Shown: one piece after another, positions 25,127 through 31,469 of the stretch
Layout of the letters: each line of letters begins with the position of its first letter
How positions within the stretch are numbered: position 1 is the first letter of the stretch
Source of the DNA: an uncultured Lachnospiraceae bacterium
GTDB lineage: Bacteria; Bacillota; Clostridia; Lachnospirales; Lachnospiraceae
NCBI GenBank assembly: GCA_934899185.1
Contig: CAKXYI010000015.1
Coordinates: 1-36,256 of the forward strand
DNA length: 36,256 nt
Direction of reading: 5' to 3'
Program-made: the position numbers and the translations under genes
The notes under the pieces: generated by a model
Told to the model about the DNA's origin: nothing
The model's database searches: none
Seen by the model: only the letters and a program-made list of their open reading frames with translations

Positions 25127-25647
25127 AATTGCTTCTATATATATCCGATGCTATTATCCCCATTCTTTTGTTTGTCATTCTTTTTCACGCCTTGCTGGGT
25201 AAAGGAAGGGTCTATGAGGATTTTCTGGAGGGGGCAAAGGACGGCTTTCACACTGTGATCGCCATAATGCCGACTCTGATCGGACTTATGTGCGCGGTCG
25301 GAGTCCTGCGCGCTTCCGGATTTCTGACAGATCTGGCGATTTGGCTGGGAAAGATCATACCGGAGGGAGTCTTTCCCTCCGTGCTTCTACCGGCGGCTAT
25401 CGTAAAAATGTTTTCCTCCTCGGCAGCGACCGGGCTGGTCTTAGATATTTTTAAAGAATATGGACCGGACAGCAGCAATGGGCTGATCGTATCTTTGATG
25501 GGGAGTTGCACGGAGACAATCTTTTATACTATGTCGGTTTATTTTATGAGTGTCGGCATCCGAAAGACCAGATGGACGCTGGCGGGCGCTCTGATGGCGA
25601 CGTTGGCGGGACTGGTCGCCAGTGTGATCCTGGGGCGGATGCTATAG
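25123..25647 (+). CDS. spmB: spore maturation protein B
   Basis: A 174-residue membrane partner of SpmA. 'YEDFLEGAKDGFHTVIAIMP' is the conserved Gate-domain entry and 'MGSCTETIFYTMSVYF' is a signature near the C-terminus. The ATG at 25123 overlaps the spmA stop and has GGAGG upstream. The presence of the pair suggests a spore-forming organism or ancestor. Confidence 0.92.
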   Translation: MKLLLYISDAIIPILLFVILFHALLGKGRVYEDFLEGAKDGFHTVIAIMPTLIGLMCAVGVLRASGFLTDLAIWLGKIIPEGVFPSVLLPAAIVKMFSSSAATGLVLDIFKEYGPDSSNGLIVSLMGSCTETIFYTMSVYFMSVGIRKTRWTLAGALMATLAGLVASVILGRML

Positions 25648-25650
25648 GAA

Positions 25651-25680
25651 CTGTACAAATTTTCAAATTCGTAGTAATAT
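25651..25680 (+). promoter_or_regulatory. candidate promoter of the divergent-PAP2 gene
   Basis: CTGTAC (25651-25656), 18-nt spacer, TAATAT (25675-25680). The -10 surroundings (25667-25681) are identical over 15 nt to those of the tRNA-Lys promoter. Confidence 0.45.
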
Positions 25681-25726
25681 AGGGGAACTTGGTGACATAT
25701 ATTATAGAAGATAAGGAAGAAAACAA

Positions 25727-26200
25727 ATGAACATGCTCATGGATCTCATCACAAACCGTATATTTGTCGCAACGGCGGCTGCCTGGCTGGTGGCGCAAGT
25801 CTTAAAGGTTATCATTGACGCGGCAAAAAATGGTTTTTCCGCAGAACGCCTCACGGGAAGCGGCGGTATGCCAAGTTCGCATTCAGCCACGGTTACGGGA
25901 TTGGTCGTTTCGACTGCTATCGTGGAGGGATTGGGGGGATTTCCCTTTGTCATGGCTTTGTTTTTTGCCATTATCGTGATCTATGATGCAGCAGGCGTGC
26001 GCATGGAGACAGGGCGCGAGGCGCAGTTGCTCAACCATCTTCTGGAACGGGATAAAGCCGAGGGCAGAGAGCCTTTGTACGAGGGAAACTTAAGAGAAAA
26101 GATGGGGCATACCATACCGGAGATCATTGTCGGTATGATCTTGGGTGCGGTCGTGGCAGTTATCGTCTGCAGCATCATGCAGGAACTGATCGCATACTGA
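25727..26200 (+). CDS. divergent PAP2 family membrane protein (YuiD-like)
   Basis: A 157-residue membrane protein of the divergent PAP2 family. 'GSGGMPSSHSATVTGL' (about 45-60) contains the PSSHS phosphatase-like signature and 'IYDAAGVRMETGREAQLLN' (about 85-103) the second conserved block. The C-terminus has one more helix ('EIIVGMILGAVVAVIVCSIM'). Relatives of type 2 phosphatidic acid phosphatases share the His motif, but activity of this short branch is not established. It is monocistronic. Confidence 0.88.
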   Translation: MNMLMDLITNRIFVATAAAWLVAQVLKVIIDAAKNGFSAERLTGSGGMPSSHSATVTGLVVSTAIVEGLGGFPFVMALFFAIIVIYDAAGVRMETGREAQLLNHLLERDKAEGREPLYEGNLREKMGHTIPEIIVGMILGAVVAVIVCSIMQELIAY

Positions 26201-26226
26201 TGTCAGATCTTGTCGATGACAAAAAT

Positions 26227-26255
26227 TTGACAATTCGGGACAAGAAGCCTATAAT
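26227..26255 (+). promoter_or_regulatory. consensus promoter of initiator tRNA
   Basis: TTGACA (26227-26232), 17-nt spacer, TATAAT (26250-26255), 12 nt before the tRNA. Confidence 0.85.
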
Positions 26256-26267
26256 AAATAATGTTGA

Positions 26268-26341
26268 CGCGGGATGGAGCAGTCTGGAAGCTCGCCGGGC
26301 TCATAACCCGGAGGTCATAGGTTCAAATCCTATTCCCGCAA
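26268..26341 (+). tRNA. initiator tRNA-fMet (anticodon CAT)
   Basis: A 74-nt cloverleaf. The first base C is unpaired against A at position 72, the initiator hallmark. The anticodon stem CCGGG/CCCGG has the three consecutive G-C pairs of initiators around loop CTCATAA. The T loop is TTCAAAT. The 3' CCA is not encoded. Confidence 0.96.
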
Positions 26342-26347
26342 TTTTTT

Positions 26348-26375
26348 GAGACATCCGGTTGGATGTCTCTTTTTT
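26348..26375 (+). terminator. tRNA-fMet terminator
   Basis: A 9-bp perfect stem (26348-26356 with 26361-26369), loop GGTT, then T6. Confidence 0.8.
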
Positions 26376-26407
26376 ACATTTTTGTATTAAAACCAAAGGA
26401 AAAGTAT

Positions 26408-26614
26408 ATGGAGAACAAGTGGGATTTTCAGGTAAATGATATTGTGACCATGAAAAAGAAGCATCCTTGCGGGAGCGATCAGTTTCGCATCCTGCGTGTG
26501 GGAGCCGATTTTCGTCTGGCATGTCTGGGATGTGGGCATCAGATGATGCTGCCTCGTACAAAAGTGACCAAGGCATGCAAAAATGTTTTGCACGAAAATG
26601 CAAAAAAGTCTTGA
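26408..26614 (+). CDS. DUF951 domain protein
   Basis: A 68-residue basic protein of the DUF951 family. 'VNDIVTMKKKHPCGSDQFRI', 'LRVGADFRLACLGCGHQMML' and 'PRTKVTKAC' are the family core; the CxxC and nearby Cys/His suggest zinc binding and an OB/SH3-like beta fold. The function is unknown. The gene commonly precedes rpsF in clostridia, as here. The ATG at 26408 follows AAAGGA; the longer frame starts inside the tRNA terminator and is rejected. The rpsF promoter overlaps its stop codon. Confidence 0.88.
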   Translation: MENKWDFQVNDIVTMKKKHPCGSDQFRILRVGADFRLACLGCGHQMMLPRTKVTKACKNVLHENAKKS

Positions 26615-26639
26615 AAAAGCGGGAAAATCATGGTATCAT
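26611..26639 (+). promoter_or_regulatory. promoter of rpsF-ssb-rpsR
   Basis: TTGAAA (26611-26616), 17-nt spacer, TATCAT (26634-26639). Confidence 0.65.
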
Positions 26640-26664
26640 ATCAACTCGTGGTATATTAAAATAT

Positions 26665-26690
26665 CCTTGCTTTGCCGTATATTGGCAAGG
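26665..26690 (+). promoter_or_regulatory. candidate S6:S18 autoregulatory leader hairpin
   Basis: Stem CCTTGC (26665-26670) with GCAAGG (26685-26690) encloses a region with a CCG (26675-26677), 28 nt before the rpsF start. A known S6:S18 binding motif in rpsF leaders has a hairpin with a CCG bulge. Position and the CCG fit; the secondary structure was not computed. Confidence 0.4.
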
Positions 26691-26718
26691 CCAAAAGACC
26701 AAAAGGAGGTAAAATCGC

Positions 26719-27009
26719 ATGAACAAGTATGAATTAGCACTCGTTGTTAATGCTAAGATCGAAGATGATGCGAGAGCAGCAGTCGTTGAGAAGGCACAGG
26801 GTTACATTACCCGTTTCGGCGGCGTTGTCAGTGAAGTAGAAGATTGGGGTAAGAAGAAGTTAGCTTACGACATCCAGAAGATGAGCGAAGGTTACTACTA
26901 CTTCATCCAGTTCGAAGCAGAAGCTGATGCACCTGCTCAGATCGAAGAAAACGTTCGTATTATGGATAATGTTCTTCGTTTCTTATGCGTCAGAAAAGAC
27001 GAGGCATAG
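26719..27009 (+). CDS. rpsF: 30S ribosomal protein S6
   Basis: A 96-residue ferredoxin-like S6 protein. 'NKYELALVVNAKIEDDARAA' and 'EDWGKKKLAYDIQKMSEGYY' are family hallmarks, and 'NVLRFLCVRKDE' ends the domain. It binds S18 in the 30S platform. First gene of the conserved rpsF-ssb-rpsR operon; AGGAGG precedes the ATG, and base use is that of a highly expressed gene. Confidence 0.97.
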   Translation: MNKYELALVVNAKIEDDARAAVVEKAQGYITRFGGVVSEVEDWGKKKLAYDIQKMSEGYYYFIQFEAEADAPAQIEENVRIMDNVLRFLCVRKDEA

Positions 27010-27029
27010 ATAGTAGATAAGGAGTAGGA

Positions 27030-27464
27030 ATGAATAGACTGATTATGATGGGTCGCTTGGTAGCAGATCCGGAAGTAAGATATGGGGCAGCCAATGGTTC
27101 TGCTGTAGCAACTTTTAGAATTGCCGTAGATAGAAGATTCAAGAGAGAGGGAGATCCGGATGCAGATTTCTTCCGTATCACATCTTTTGGACGTCAGGCA
27201 GAGTTCGCTGAGAAATATCTTAGAAAAGGTACCAAGATCTTATTAGAAGGTGAAATCAGAAACAACAATTACACCGGAAAAGACGGAAACATGGTATATT
27301 CCGATCAGATCATTGCAAATTCCATTGAGTTTGCAGAGAGCAAGAATGCTCAGTCAAACAATGGATTTGGCGGCGACATGGGAACTCCGGCACCGAATAC
27401 AAACGCTGGAGACGGTTTTATGAACATTCCGGATGGTATTGAAGAAGAATTGCCATTCAATTAG
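27030..27464 (+). CDS. ssb: single-stranded DNA-binding protein
   Basis: A 144-residue SSB. The OB fold spans about 1-105 ('NRLIMMGRLVADPEVRY', 'ATFRIAVDRRFKR', 'FFRITSFGRQAEFAEKYLRK'). A disordered Gly/Asn-rich linker follows, and the acidic C-terminal tip 'EEELPFN' recruits repair and replication partners (D-D-x-P-F type, with one residue past the Phe). It lies between rpsF and rpsR as in most Firmicutes. Confidence 0.97.
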   Translation: MNRLIMMGRLVADPEVRYGAANGSAVATFRIAVDRRFKREGDPDADFFRITSFGRQAEFAEKYLRKGTKILLEGEIRNNNYTGKDGNMVYSDQIIANSIEFAESKNAQSNNGFGGDMGTPAPNTNAGDGFMNIPDGIEEELPFN

Positions 27465-27485
27465 CATTGATTAGGAGGTAGCGTC

Positions 27486-27737
27486 ATGGCTTACAATAAG
27501 ACAGCAGATGGTTCAAGAAGAAGACCAATGCACAGAAGAAAGAAAGTCTGTGTATTCTGTGGTAAGGACAACGTGATTGATTACAAGGATACAGCAAAGT
27601 TAAAGAGATACATCTCAGAGAGAGGTAAGATCCTTCCTCGTCGTATCACCGGTAACTGCGCAAAGCATCAGAGAGCTTTAACTGTAGCAATCAAGAGAGC
27701 TCGTCACGTAGCACTTATGCCATATGTTTGCGAATAA
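27486..27737 (+). CDS. rpsR: 30S ribosomal protein S18 (zinc-type)
   Basis: An 83-residue S18. '[10 protein letters not shown]'-like Cys pair near residue 19-22 plus '[20 protein letters not shown]' (Cys and His) form the C+ zinc-ribbon version of S18. '[20 protein letters not shown]' is the S18 core. Last gene of the operon, followed by a strong terminator. Confidence 0.96.
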   Translation: MAYNKTADGSRRRPMHRRKKVCVFCGKDNVIDYKDTAKLKRYISERGKILPRRITGNCAKHQRALTVAIKRARHVALMPYVCE

Positions 27738-27766
27738 GATTCGTAGATAAGATATAGTATTCCAAA

Positions 27767-27806
27767 AGGAGCATTCCCGTAGTCATATGGGGATGCTCCT
27801 TTTTTT
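27767..27806 (+). terminator. terminator of the rpsF operon
   Basis: A 12-bp stem with one G-U pair (27767-27778 with 27789-27800), 10-nt loop, then T7. Confidence 0.85.
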
Positions 27807-27818
27807 GCCATATGTGAC

Positions 27819-28151
27819 CTATTCCTGTAAGAAGGACTCCTTGTAAGCGGTGCCCCAGTCAGCCATAGCCGTAATGATGGGACGCATGGACTCGCCCAGA
27901 TCACTGAGGGCGTATTCTACTCGGGGCGGAACTTCTGCGTAGACGGTGCGGGTGATAATGCCGTCATCTTCCATGGATCTGAGCGAATCGGTCAGGACTT
28001 TCTGGCTGATTCCCTCCAGATCCCTTTTTAATTCATTGAAGCGCCAAGGACGGGACATGAGGTTTCGGATGATGAGTATCTTCCATTTACTTCCGATCAG
28101 TTGCAGTGTTGTTGCGACCGGGCAAGCCGGTAATTCTTCTTTGGTCAGCAT
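27819..28151 (-). CDS. HxlR family winged-helix regulator
   Basis: A 110-residue MarR-like winged-helix protein of the HxlR family. The conserved N-terminal Cys is in 'LPACPVATTLQLIGSKWKIL' (about 7-26). The recognition region is 'RFNELKRDLEGISQKVLTDS', then 'LRSMEDDGIITRTVYAEVPP', ending 'RVEYALSDLGESM'. Several HxlR members (YodB, HypR, CatR in Bacillus) sense electrophiles or disulfide stress through that Cys and control oxidoreductase genes. The ATG at 28151 is preceded by AAGGGAG. It is divergent from the ACGX peptide gene, and its promoter (28227-28255) abuts a palindrome, so it probably controls itself and the divergent cluster. Confidence 0.9.
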   Translation of the reverse strand: MLTKEELPACPVATTLQLIGSKWKILIIRNLMSRPWRFNELKRDLEGISQKVLTDSLRSMEDDGIITRTVYAEVPPRVEYALSDLGESMRPIITAMADWGTAYKESFLQE

Positions 28152-28226
28152 AAAATCTCCCTTTCTCCTTACAGGATCACAATAGTTCAAATTAGAATGT
28201 TACATTAGAAATAAATCTTATATCAA

Positions 28227-28255
28227 ATTATAGTATGCCCTTAGGATCTGTGCAA
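28227..28255 (-). promoter_or_regulatory. promoter of the HxlR gene
   Basis: On the minus strand, TTGCAC (complement of 28250-28255), 17-nt spacer and TATAAT (complement of 28227-28232). Its -35 touches the palindrome that starts at 28256. Confidence 0.65.
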
Positions 28256-28296
28256 TAGTTACCTTTTGGTAACTAAGTAATAGATTTGTGCGTACT
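28256..28296 (+). promoter_or_regulatory. HxlR-type operator region of the ACGX cluster
   Basis: A perfect 8-bp palindrome, TAGTTACC-TTTT-GGTAACTA (28256-28275), is followed by GTGCGTACT at 28288-28296. A 28-nt element (28269-28296) beginning GTAA and ending GTGCGTACT with a 15-nt gap recurs with the same spacing at 36229-36256. A -10-like TAGAAT is at 28319-28324 with no clear -35, so activator-dependent transcription is possible. Confidence 0.55.
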
Positions 28297-28375
28297 TTTT
28301 TTCTGTCCTTTTCCATCGTAGAATCATAAGCAGGAACAGGAAATGTTCAAAAATAGAAAAATGGAGGAAAGAATT

Positions 28376-28612
28376 ATGGCACTTTCAAACTTATTTGGAT
28401 GGAGCAAAAAAGAGAATGAGCAGCCGGTAGCAGCATGTGGTACGGCGTGTGGAGCAGCAGCCCCGGAGGAGAAACCGGCAGCATGCGGCAGCGCCTGTGG
28501 AGCAGCAGCCCCAGAGGAGAAACCGGCAGCATGCGGCAGCGCGTGTGGAGCAGCAGCCCCAGAGGAGAAACCGGCAGCATGTGGCAGTGCTTGTGGAGCA
28601 TCTGATAAGTAA
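28376..28612 (+). CDS. ACGX-repeat Cys-rich precursor peptide
   Basis: A 78-residue peptide. An N-terminal leader-like segment ('MALSNLFGWSKKENEQPVA') is followed by three full 16-residue repeats 'ACG-T/S-ACGAAAPEEKPA' and a final 'ACGSACGASDK'. It has eight Cys, two per ACGxACG unit. I recognise the pattern as the ACGX-repeat peptide that accompanies a dedicated radical SAM/SPASM enzyme; to my knowledge the mature product has not been described. The ATG at 28376 has GGAGG upstream. The enzyme gene starts 22 nt after its stop. It is probably modified through its Cys residues (thioether links are the usual SPASM chemistry), but that is inference. Function could be signalling, metal binding or antibacterial. 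Confidence 0.8.
   Translation: MALSNLFGWSKKENEQPVAACGTACGAAAPEEKPAACGSACGAAAPEEKPAACGSACGAAAPEEKPAACGSACGASDK
28433..28600 (+). repeat. 48-bp in-frame tandem repeat encoding ACGX units
   Basis: Units lie at 28433-28480, 28481-28528, 28529-28576 and a half unit at 28577-28600. Units 2 and 3 differ by only a few bases, mostly silent (for example GCC versus GCG for Ala). This indicates recent expansion or gene conversion and possible copy-number variation between strains. Confidence 0.9.
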
Positions 28613-28634
28613 GAAGTAGAAGGGAGAGGATAGG

Positions 28635-29699
28635 ATGCGTCAGTATTTTTCATTTCAATGGCATATTACCGATGAGTGCGATCAGCGTTGCAAACACTGT
28701 TACATATTTTCCGGGGAAGGATGCAAGGAATTAAAAAGCATGACCTGGGAGCAGATGCAGGAAGTGGTTGCAAATTGTGAGGATTTTTGCAGGGTCTATG
28801 ATCGTAGTCCATATTTTTACATTACCGGCGGGGATCCTATCCTGCATCCTCATTTCTGGGACTTGCTGAAACTCTTAAAATCCAAGGAAATCCCATTTAC
28901 ACTGATGGGAAATCCCTTTCATTTGGATGACGAGGTCTGCAAGCGGTTAAAAGATTGTGGTTGTGATAAATACCAGATGTCTTTGGATGGCATGCGCGAG
29001 ACACATGACTGGTTCCGCAAGCCCGGAAGTTTTGATCTGACACTGGAAAAGGTTGCCTGTATCAATCGTGCAGGCATTAAGAGTGTCATTATGAGTACCG
29101 TGTCAAAAACCAATATGCGGGAGATCCCGGATATCATTGATGCGGTGGTAAGAGCGAAAGTCAAAGTTTTTGCATTTTCCCGCTATGTACCGACCGGCGG
29201 TGAGGTTGATACCAGTATGACACCGCAGGAATATCGAGATCTGCTGGCAGTCTGTGATGAGAAATTCAGGCGGTATCAGAAAGAGGGATGCGAGACTTAT
29301 TTTAATAAAAAAGATCATTTGTGGACGCTTTACGAATATGAGACAGGACAATTCCAACTGCCTCAGAATGCAGAAGAAGGCATGATCTACGGTGGTTGTA
29401 ACTGCGGAAACTGCCACATCACGATCTCATCCAATGGCGATGTCATGGCATGCCGCAGGGTCATGGACAGTAAAGTGGCAAATGTTTTTGAAGACCGTCT
29501 GGCAGATGTATGGATCTGTCAGATGGAGAAATATAGAGATTACGATAAATTTAAGAAATGTAGTAAATGCGAGTTAAAAGCCTGGTGTCGGGGCTGTCCG
29601 GCTGTGGCAAATGGGACATATGGTGATTTTTATGGGGCGGATCCCCAGTGTTGGAAGGAGAAGAATGAGATCACAGGTCAGGCATTGCTTTGTTCATAG
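28635..29699 (+). CDS. radical SAM/SPASM peptide maturase, ACGX system
   Basis: A 354-residue radical SAM enzyme. The N-terminal CxxxCxxC is 'CDQRCKHC' (Cys15, Cys19, Cys22) and binds the [4Fe-4S] cluster that cleaves SAM. 'YFYITGGDPILHPHF' is the GGD/E SAM motif (about 62-76). The C-terminal SPASM region has 'CNCGNCHITISSNGDVMACR' (about 256-275) and 'CSKCELKAWCRGCPA' (about 308-322) followed by a late Cys, enough for auxiliary clusters. Such enzymes make thioether or C-C links in ribosomal peptides. The partner is the ACGX peptide gene 22 nt upstream. No peptidase, transporter or RRE-type protein is seen nearby, so export and cleavage are unexplained. Confidence 0.88.
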   Translation: MRQYFSFQWHITDECDQRCKHCYIFSGEGCKELKSMTWEQMQEVVANCEDFCRVYDRSPYFYITGGDPILHPHFWDLLKLLKSKEIPFTLMGNPFHLDDEVCKRLKDCGCDKYQMSLDGMRETHDWFRKPGSFDLTLEKVACINRAGIKSVIMSTVSKTNMREIPDIIDAVVRAKVKVFAFSRYVPTGGEVDTSMTPQEYRDLLAVCDEKFRRYQKEGCETYFNKKDHLWTLYEYETGQFQLPQNAEEGMIYGGCNCGNCHITISSNGDVMACRRVMDSKVANVFEDRLADVWICQMEKYRDYDKFKKCSKCELKAWCRGCPAVANGTYGDFYGADPQCWKEKNEITGQALLCS

Positions 29700-29713
29700 G
29701 GAGGAGATCATAG

Positions 29714-29908
29714 TATGGCATTGCCTCCTGTATCATATCCAGAGGTGCGGAAACATTTGCCTCTGGGGAAGGACAGCGGCTCATGGAGGAATGGGAAGTG
29801 CCGACAGGCTATGTCTGTCAGGGATTTGTCATTCTAGGCTATATTGTCGGTGAGCAGCCACATAGCAAACCGCGAAAACCGGGGCGTGTGAAGATTGTGG
29901 ACAGATAA
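29714..29908 (+). pseudogene. nitroreductase remnant (C-terminal 64 residues)
   Basis: The frame from 29714 to the TAA at 29906-29908 reads like the end of a nitroreductase: 'YGIASCIISRGAETFASGEG', then 'QRLMEEWEVPTGYVCQGFVI', then 'LGYIVGEQPHSKPRKPGRVK'. About 120 N-terminal residues are missing. A good GGAGG site and an ATG at 29715 survive but in a different frame, giving a 40-residue peptide ending at 29837, as expected from a deletion that removed most of the gene. It lies 15 nt after the maturase gene. HxlR regulators often control nitroreductases, which fits the cluster. Confidence 0.7.
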
Positions 29909-29962
29909 GAAAAATCCATGGAAACCTGTGGATGAAAATTTGTGCAGAAAGAGGTATAAAAG

Positions 29963-30574
29963 ATGGATGTAGGGACATGTTTGGAAAAGATGAGACTGGT
30001 GGGCGTGCTTGCTTTTGCGACCGTGGATAGCGAGGGAGCGCCGCAGATCCGAAATATCAGTGCCATTCATTATGAAAAAGACGCACTCTACTTTTTCACG
30101 GCGAGAGGAAAGAATTTTTGCAGGGAACTGGAGGCAGATGGCAGAGTGCAGATCCTTGCCTATACCAGGTATAAGGAGATGATCCGCCTGTCGGGAAAAG
30201 CCTATGCGGTGGCTGAGGATCAACAGGAAAAGTGGACGGATGTCATTTTTGCAGAGCAGCCGTATCTGGCAAATGTCTATCCGGGTAAGACGAGGGATAT
30301 TGGCATTATCTTCTGTATCGATCAGGCTGAGATCGAATATTTTAATCTGGGTGTCAACCCGATCTTTCGTCAGACATATCGCATGGGAGATGTTACAATA
30401 AAAGAAAAAGGCTATTATATCACGGATGCCTGCATTGCCTGTGGGACTTGTCAGGCGCATTGTCCGCAGGGCTGTATAACGGATGGAAATCCTTACCGGA
30501 TCGAGCAGGAGCACTGTCTGCATTGCGGTTCCTGCATGGAGCATTGCCCGGCGGGGGCTATCTTGCGAAGGTAA
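29963..30574 (+). CDS. pyridoxamine 5'-phosphate oxidase-like flavoprotein fused to a 2[4Fe-4S] ferredoxin
   Basis: A 203-residue two-domain protein. Residues 1-130 form a flavin split barrel ('LAFATVDSEGAPQIRNISAI', 'ALYFFTARGKNF', 'VQILAYTRYKEMIRLSGKAY'), which binds FMN or F420 in relatives. Residues 150-203 carry two complete ferredoxin motifs, 'CIACGTCQAHCPQGC' and 'CLHCGSCMEHCPAG'. It could pass electrons between a ferredoxin pool and a flavin substrate. It sits between the nitroreductase remnant and the macrodomain gene on the same strand, consistent with a redox role in the cluster. The reaction is unknown. Confidence 0.85.
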   Translation: MDVGTCLEKMRLVGVLAFATVDSEGAPQIRNISAIHYEKDALYFFTARGKNFCRELEADGRVQILAYTRYKEMIRLSGKAYAVAEDQQEKWTDVIFAEQPYLANVYPGKTRDIGIIFCIDQAEIEYFNLGVNPIFRQTYRMGDVTIKEKGYYITDACIACGTCQAHCPQGCITDGNPYRIEQEHCLHCGSCMEHCPAGAILRR

Positions 30575-30640
30575 TGCTAGGCTGATCGTTTTGCCATAGG
30601 AGTGGTTGCGTTGGCAGGAATGATGATGGGAGAAAAGGAA

Positions 30641-31414
30641 ATGAACCAGAGTGAAAGACGTATGTATTTGATAAAAGAGTTGCTGGCAGAGCAGCCGGGC
30701 TACGGCGATATTGAGATTCCGGCAAATGCATCTGAACAAAGACGTCTGCTGCGATCACTGATGAATGTGCGTATGGCGGCACCTGTGGATAATGAATTTT
30801 TGCAGGTCCAGGATGCATATCTGCAAGAGATCAATGAGGAAAAGGGCTATGTGACGTTGGCGGACATGGAGGAATTGCAGGAAGATCTCTACCTTTGGCG
30901 AGGAGATATCACAAGACTTGTTGTGGGGGCAATCGTCAATGCGGCAAACAGTGGCATGACCGGCTGTTATCAACCTTGCCATAACTGTATTGACAATTGT
31001 ATCCACACCTATGCAGGCGTGCAACTGCGGGAATTTTGTAATGAAATGATGCAAGAACAGGGCTACGCTGAGCCGACCGGGCAGGCAAAGATCACACCGG
31101 CATACAATCTGCCTTGTGACTATGTGATCCACACGGTCGGACCCATTGTGCAAGGGAGACTGACGCGAAAAGAGGAAGAACTCCTGCGCTCCTGCTACCG
31201 GTCCTGTTTGGAATTGGCAGAGGAAAAGGGTATTGAAAGTATTGCCTTTTGTTGTATTTCGACCGGTGTCTTTTGTTTCCCGAATGACCGGGCGGCAGAG
31301 ATCGCGGTGGAGACTGTCAAAGATCATAAGGCGCAGACCGGATCGGATATCAAGGTGGTCTTTAATGTTTTTAAGGAAGAGGACGAAAGGATCTATCGCA
31401 GATTACTGGCTTGA
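30641..31414 (+). CDS. protein-ADP-ribose hydrolase, zinc-containing macrodomain
   Basis: A 257-residue protein. A helical N-terminal region (about 1-70) precedes a macrodomain (about 80-255). 'LYLWRGDITRLVVGAIVNAANSGM' spans the conserved start (cited here in part: 'GDITRLVVGAIVNAANSGM'). 'GCYQPCHNCIDNCIHTYAGV' (about 108-127) holds the Cys/His zinc motif of the zinc-dependent macrodomain class, and 'CISTGVFCFPNDRAAEIAVE' the phosphate loop. In studied microbes such proteins remove ADP-ribose placed by class M sirtuins. The next gene is exactly such a sirtuin, 55 nt away. I prefer the ATG at 30641 over the upstream GTG at 30602 because of the AAGGAA before it. Confidence 0.9.
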   Translation: MNQSERRMYLIKELLAEQPGYGDIEIPANASEQRRLLRSLMNVRMAAPVDNEFLQVQDAYLQEINEEKGYVTLADMEELQEDLYLWRGDITRLVVGAIVNAANSGMTGCYQPCHNCIDNCIHTYAGVQLREFCNEMMQEQGYAEPTGQAKITPAYNLPCDYVIHTVGPIVQGRLTRKEEELLRSCYRSCLELAEEKGIESIAFCCISTGVFCFPNDRAAEIAVETVKDHKAQTGSDIKVVFNVFKEEDERIYRRLLA

Positions 31415-31469
31415 GATGTCTGAAAAGGCATGAAAACAATGAGCAGAGAAAAAGTATGGAGCAGAGCAG

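Noticed and set aside
28433..28600. CRISPR-like array
   Set aside because: The repeats are contiguous 48-bp coding units without unique spacers, and no cas gene is near.
28324..28653. Minus-strand repeat-encoding frames opposite the ACGX peptide
   Set aside because: The repeat length is a multiple of three, so all frames stay open. Only the plus frame has a ribosome binding site and a recognised family pattern.
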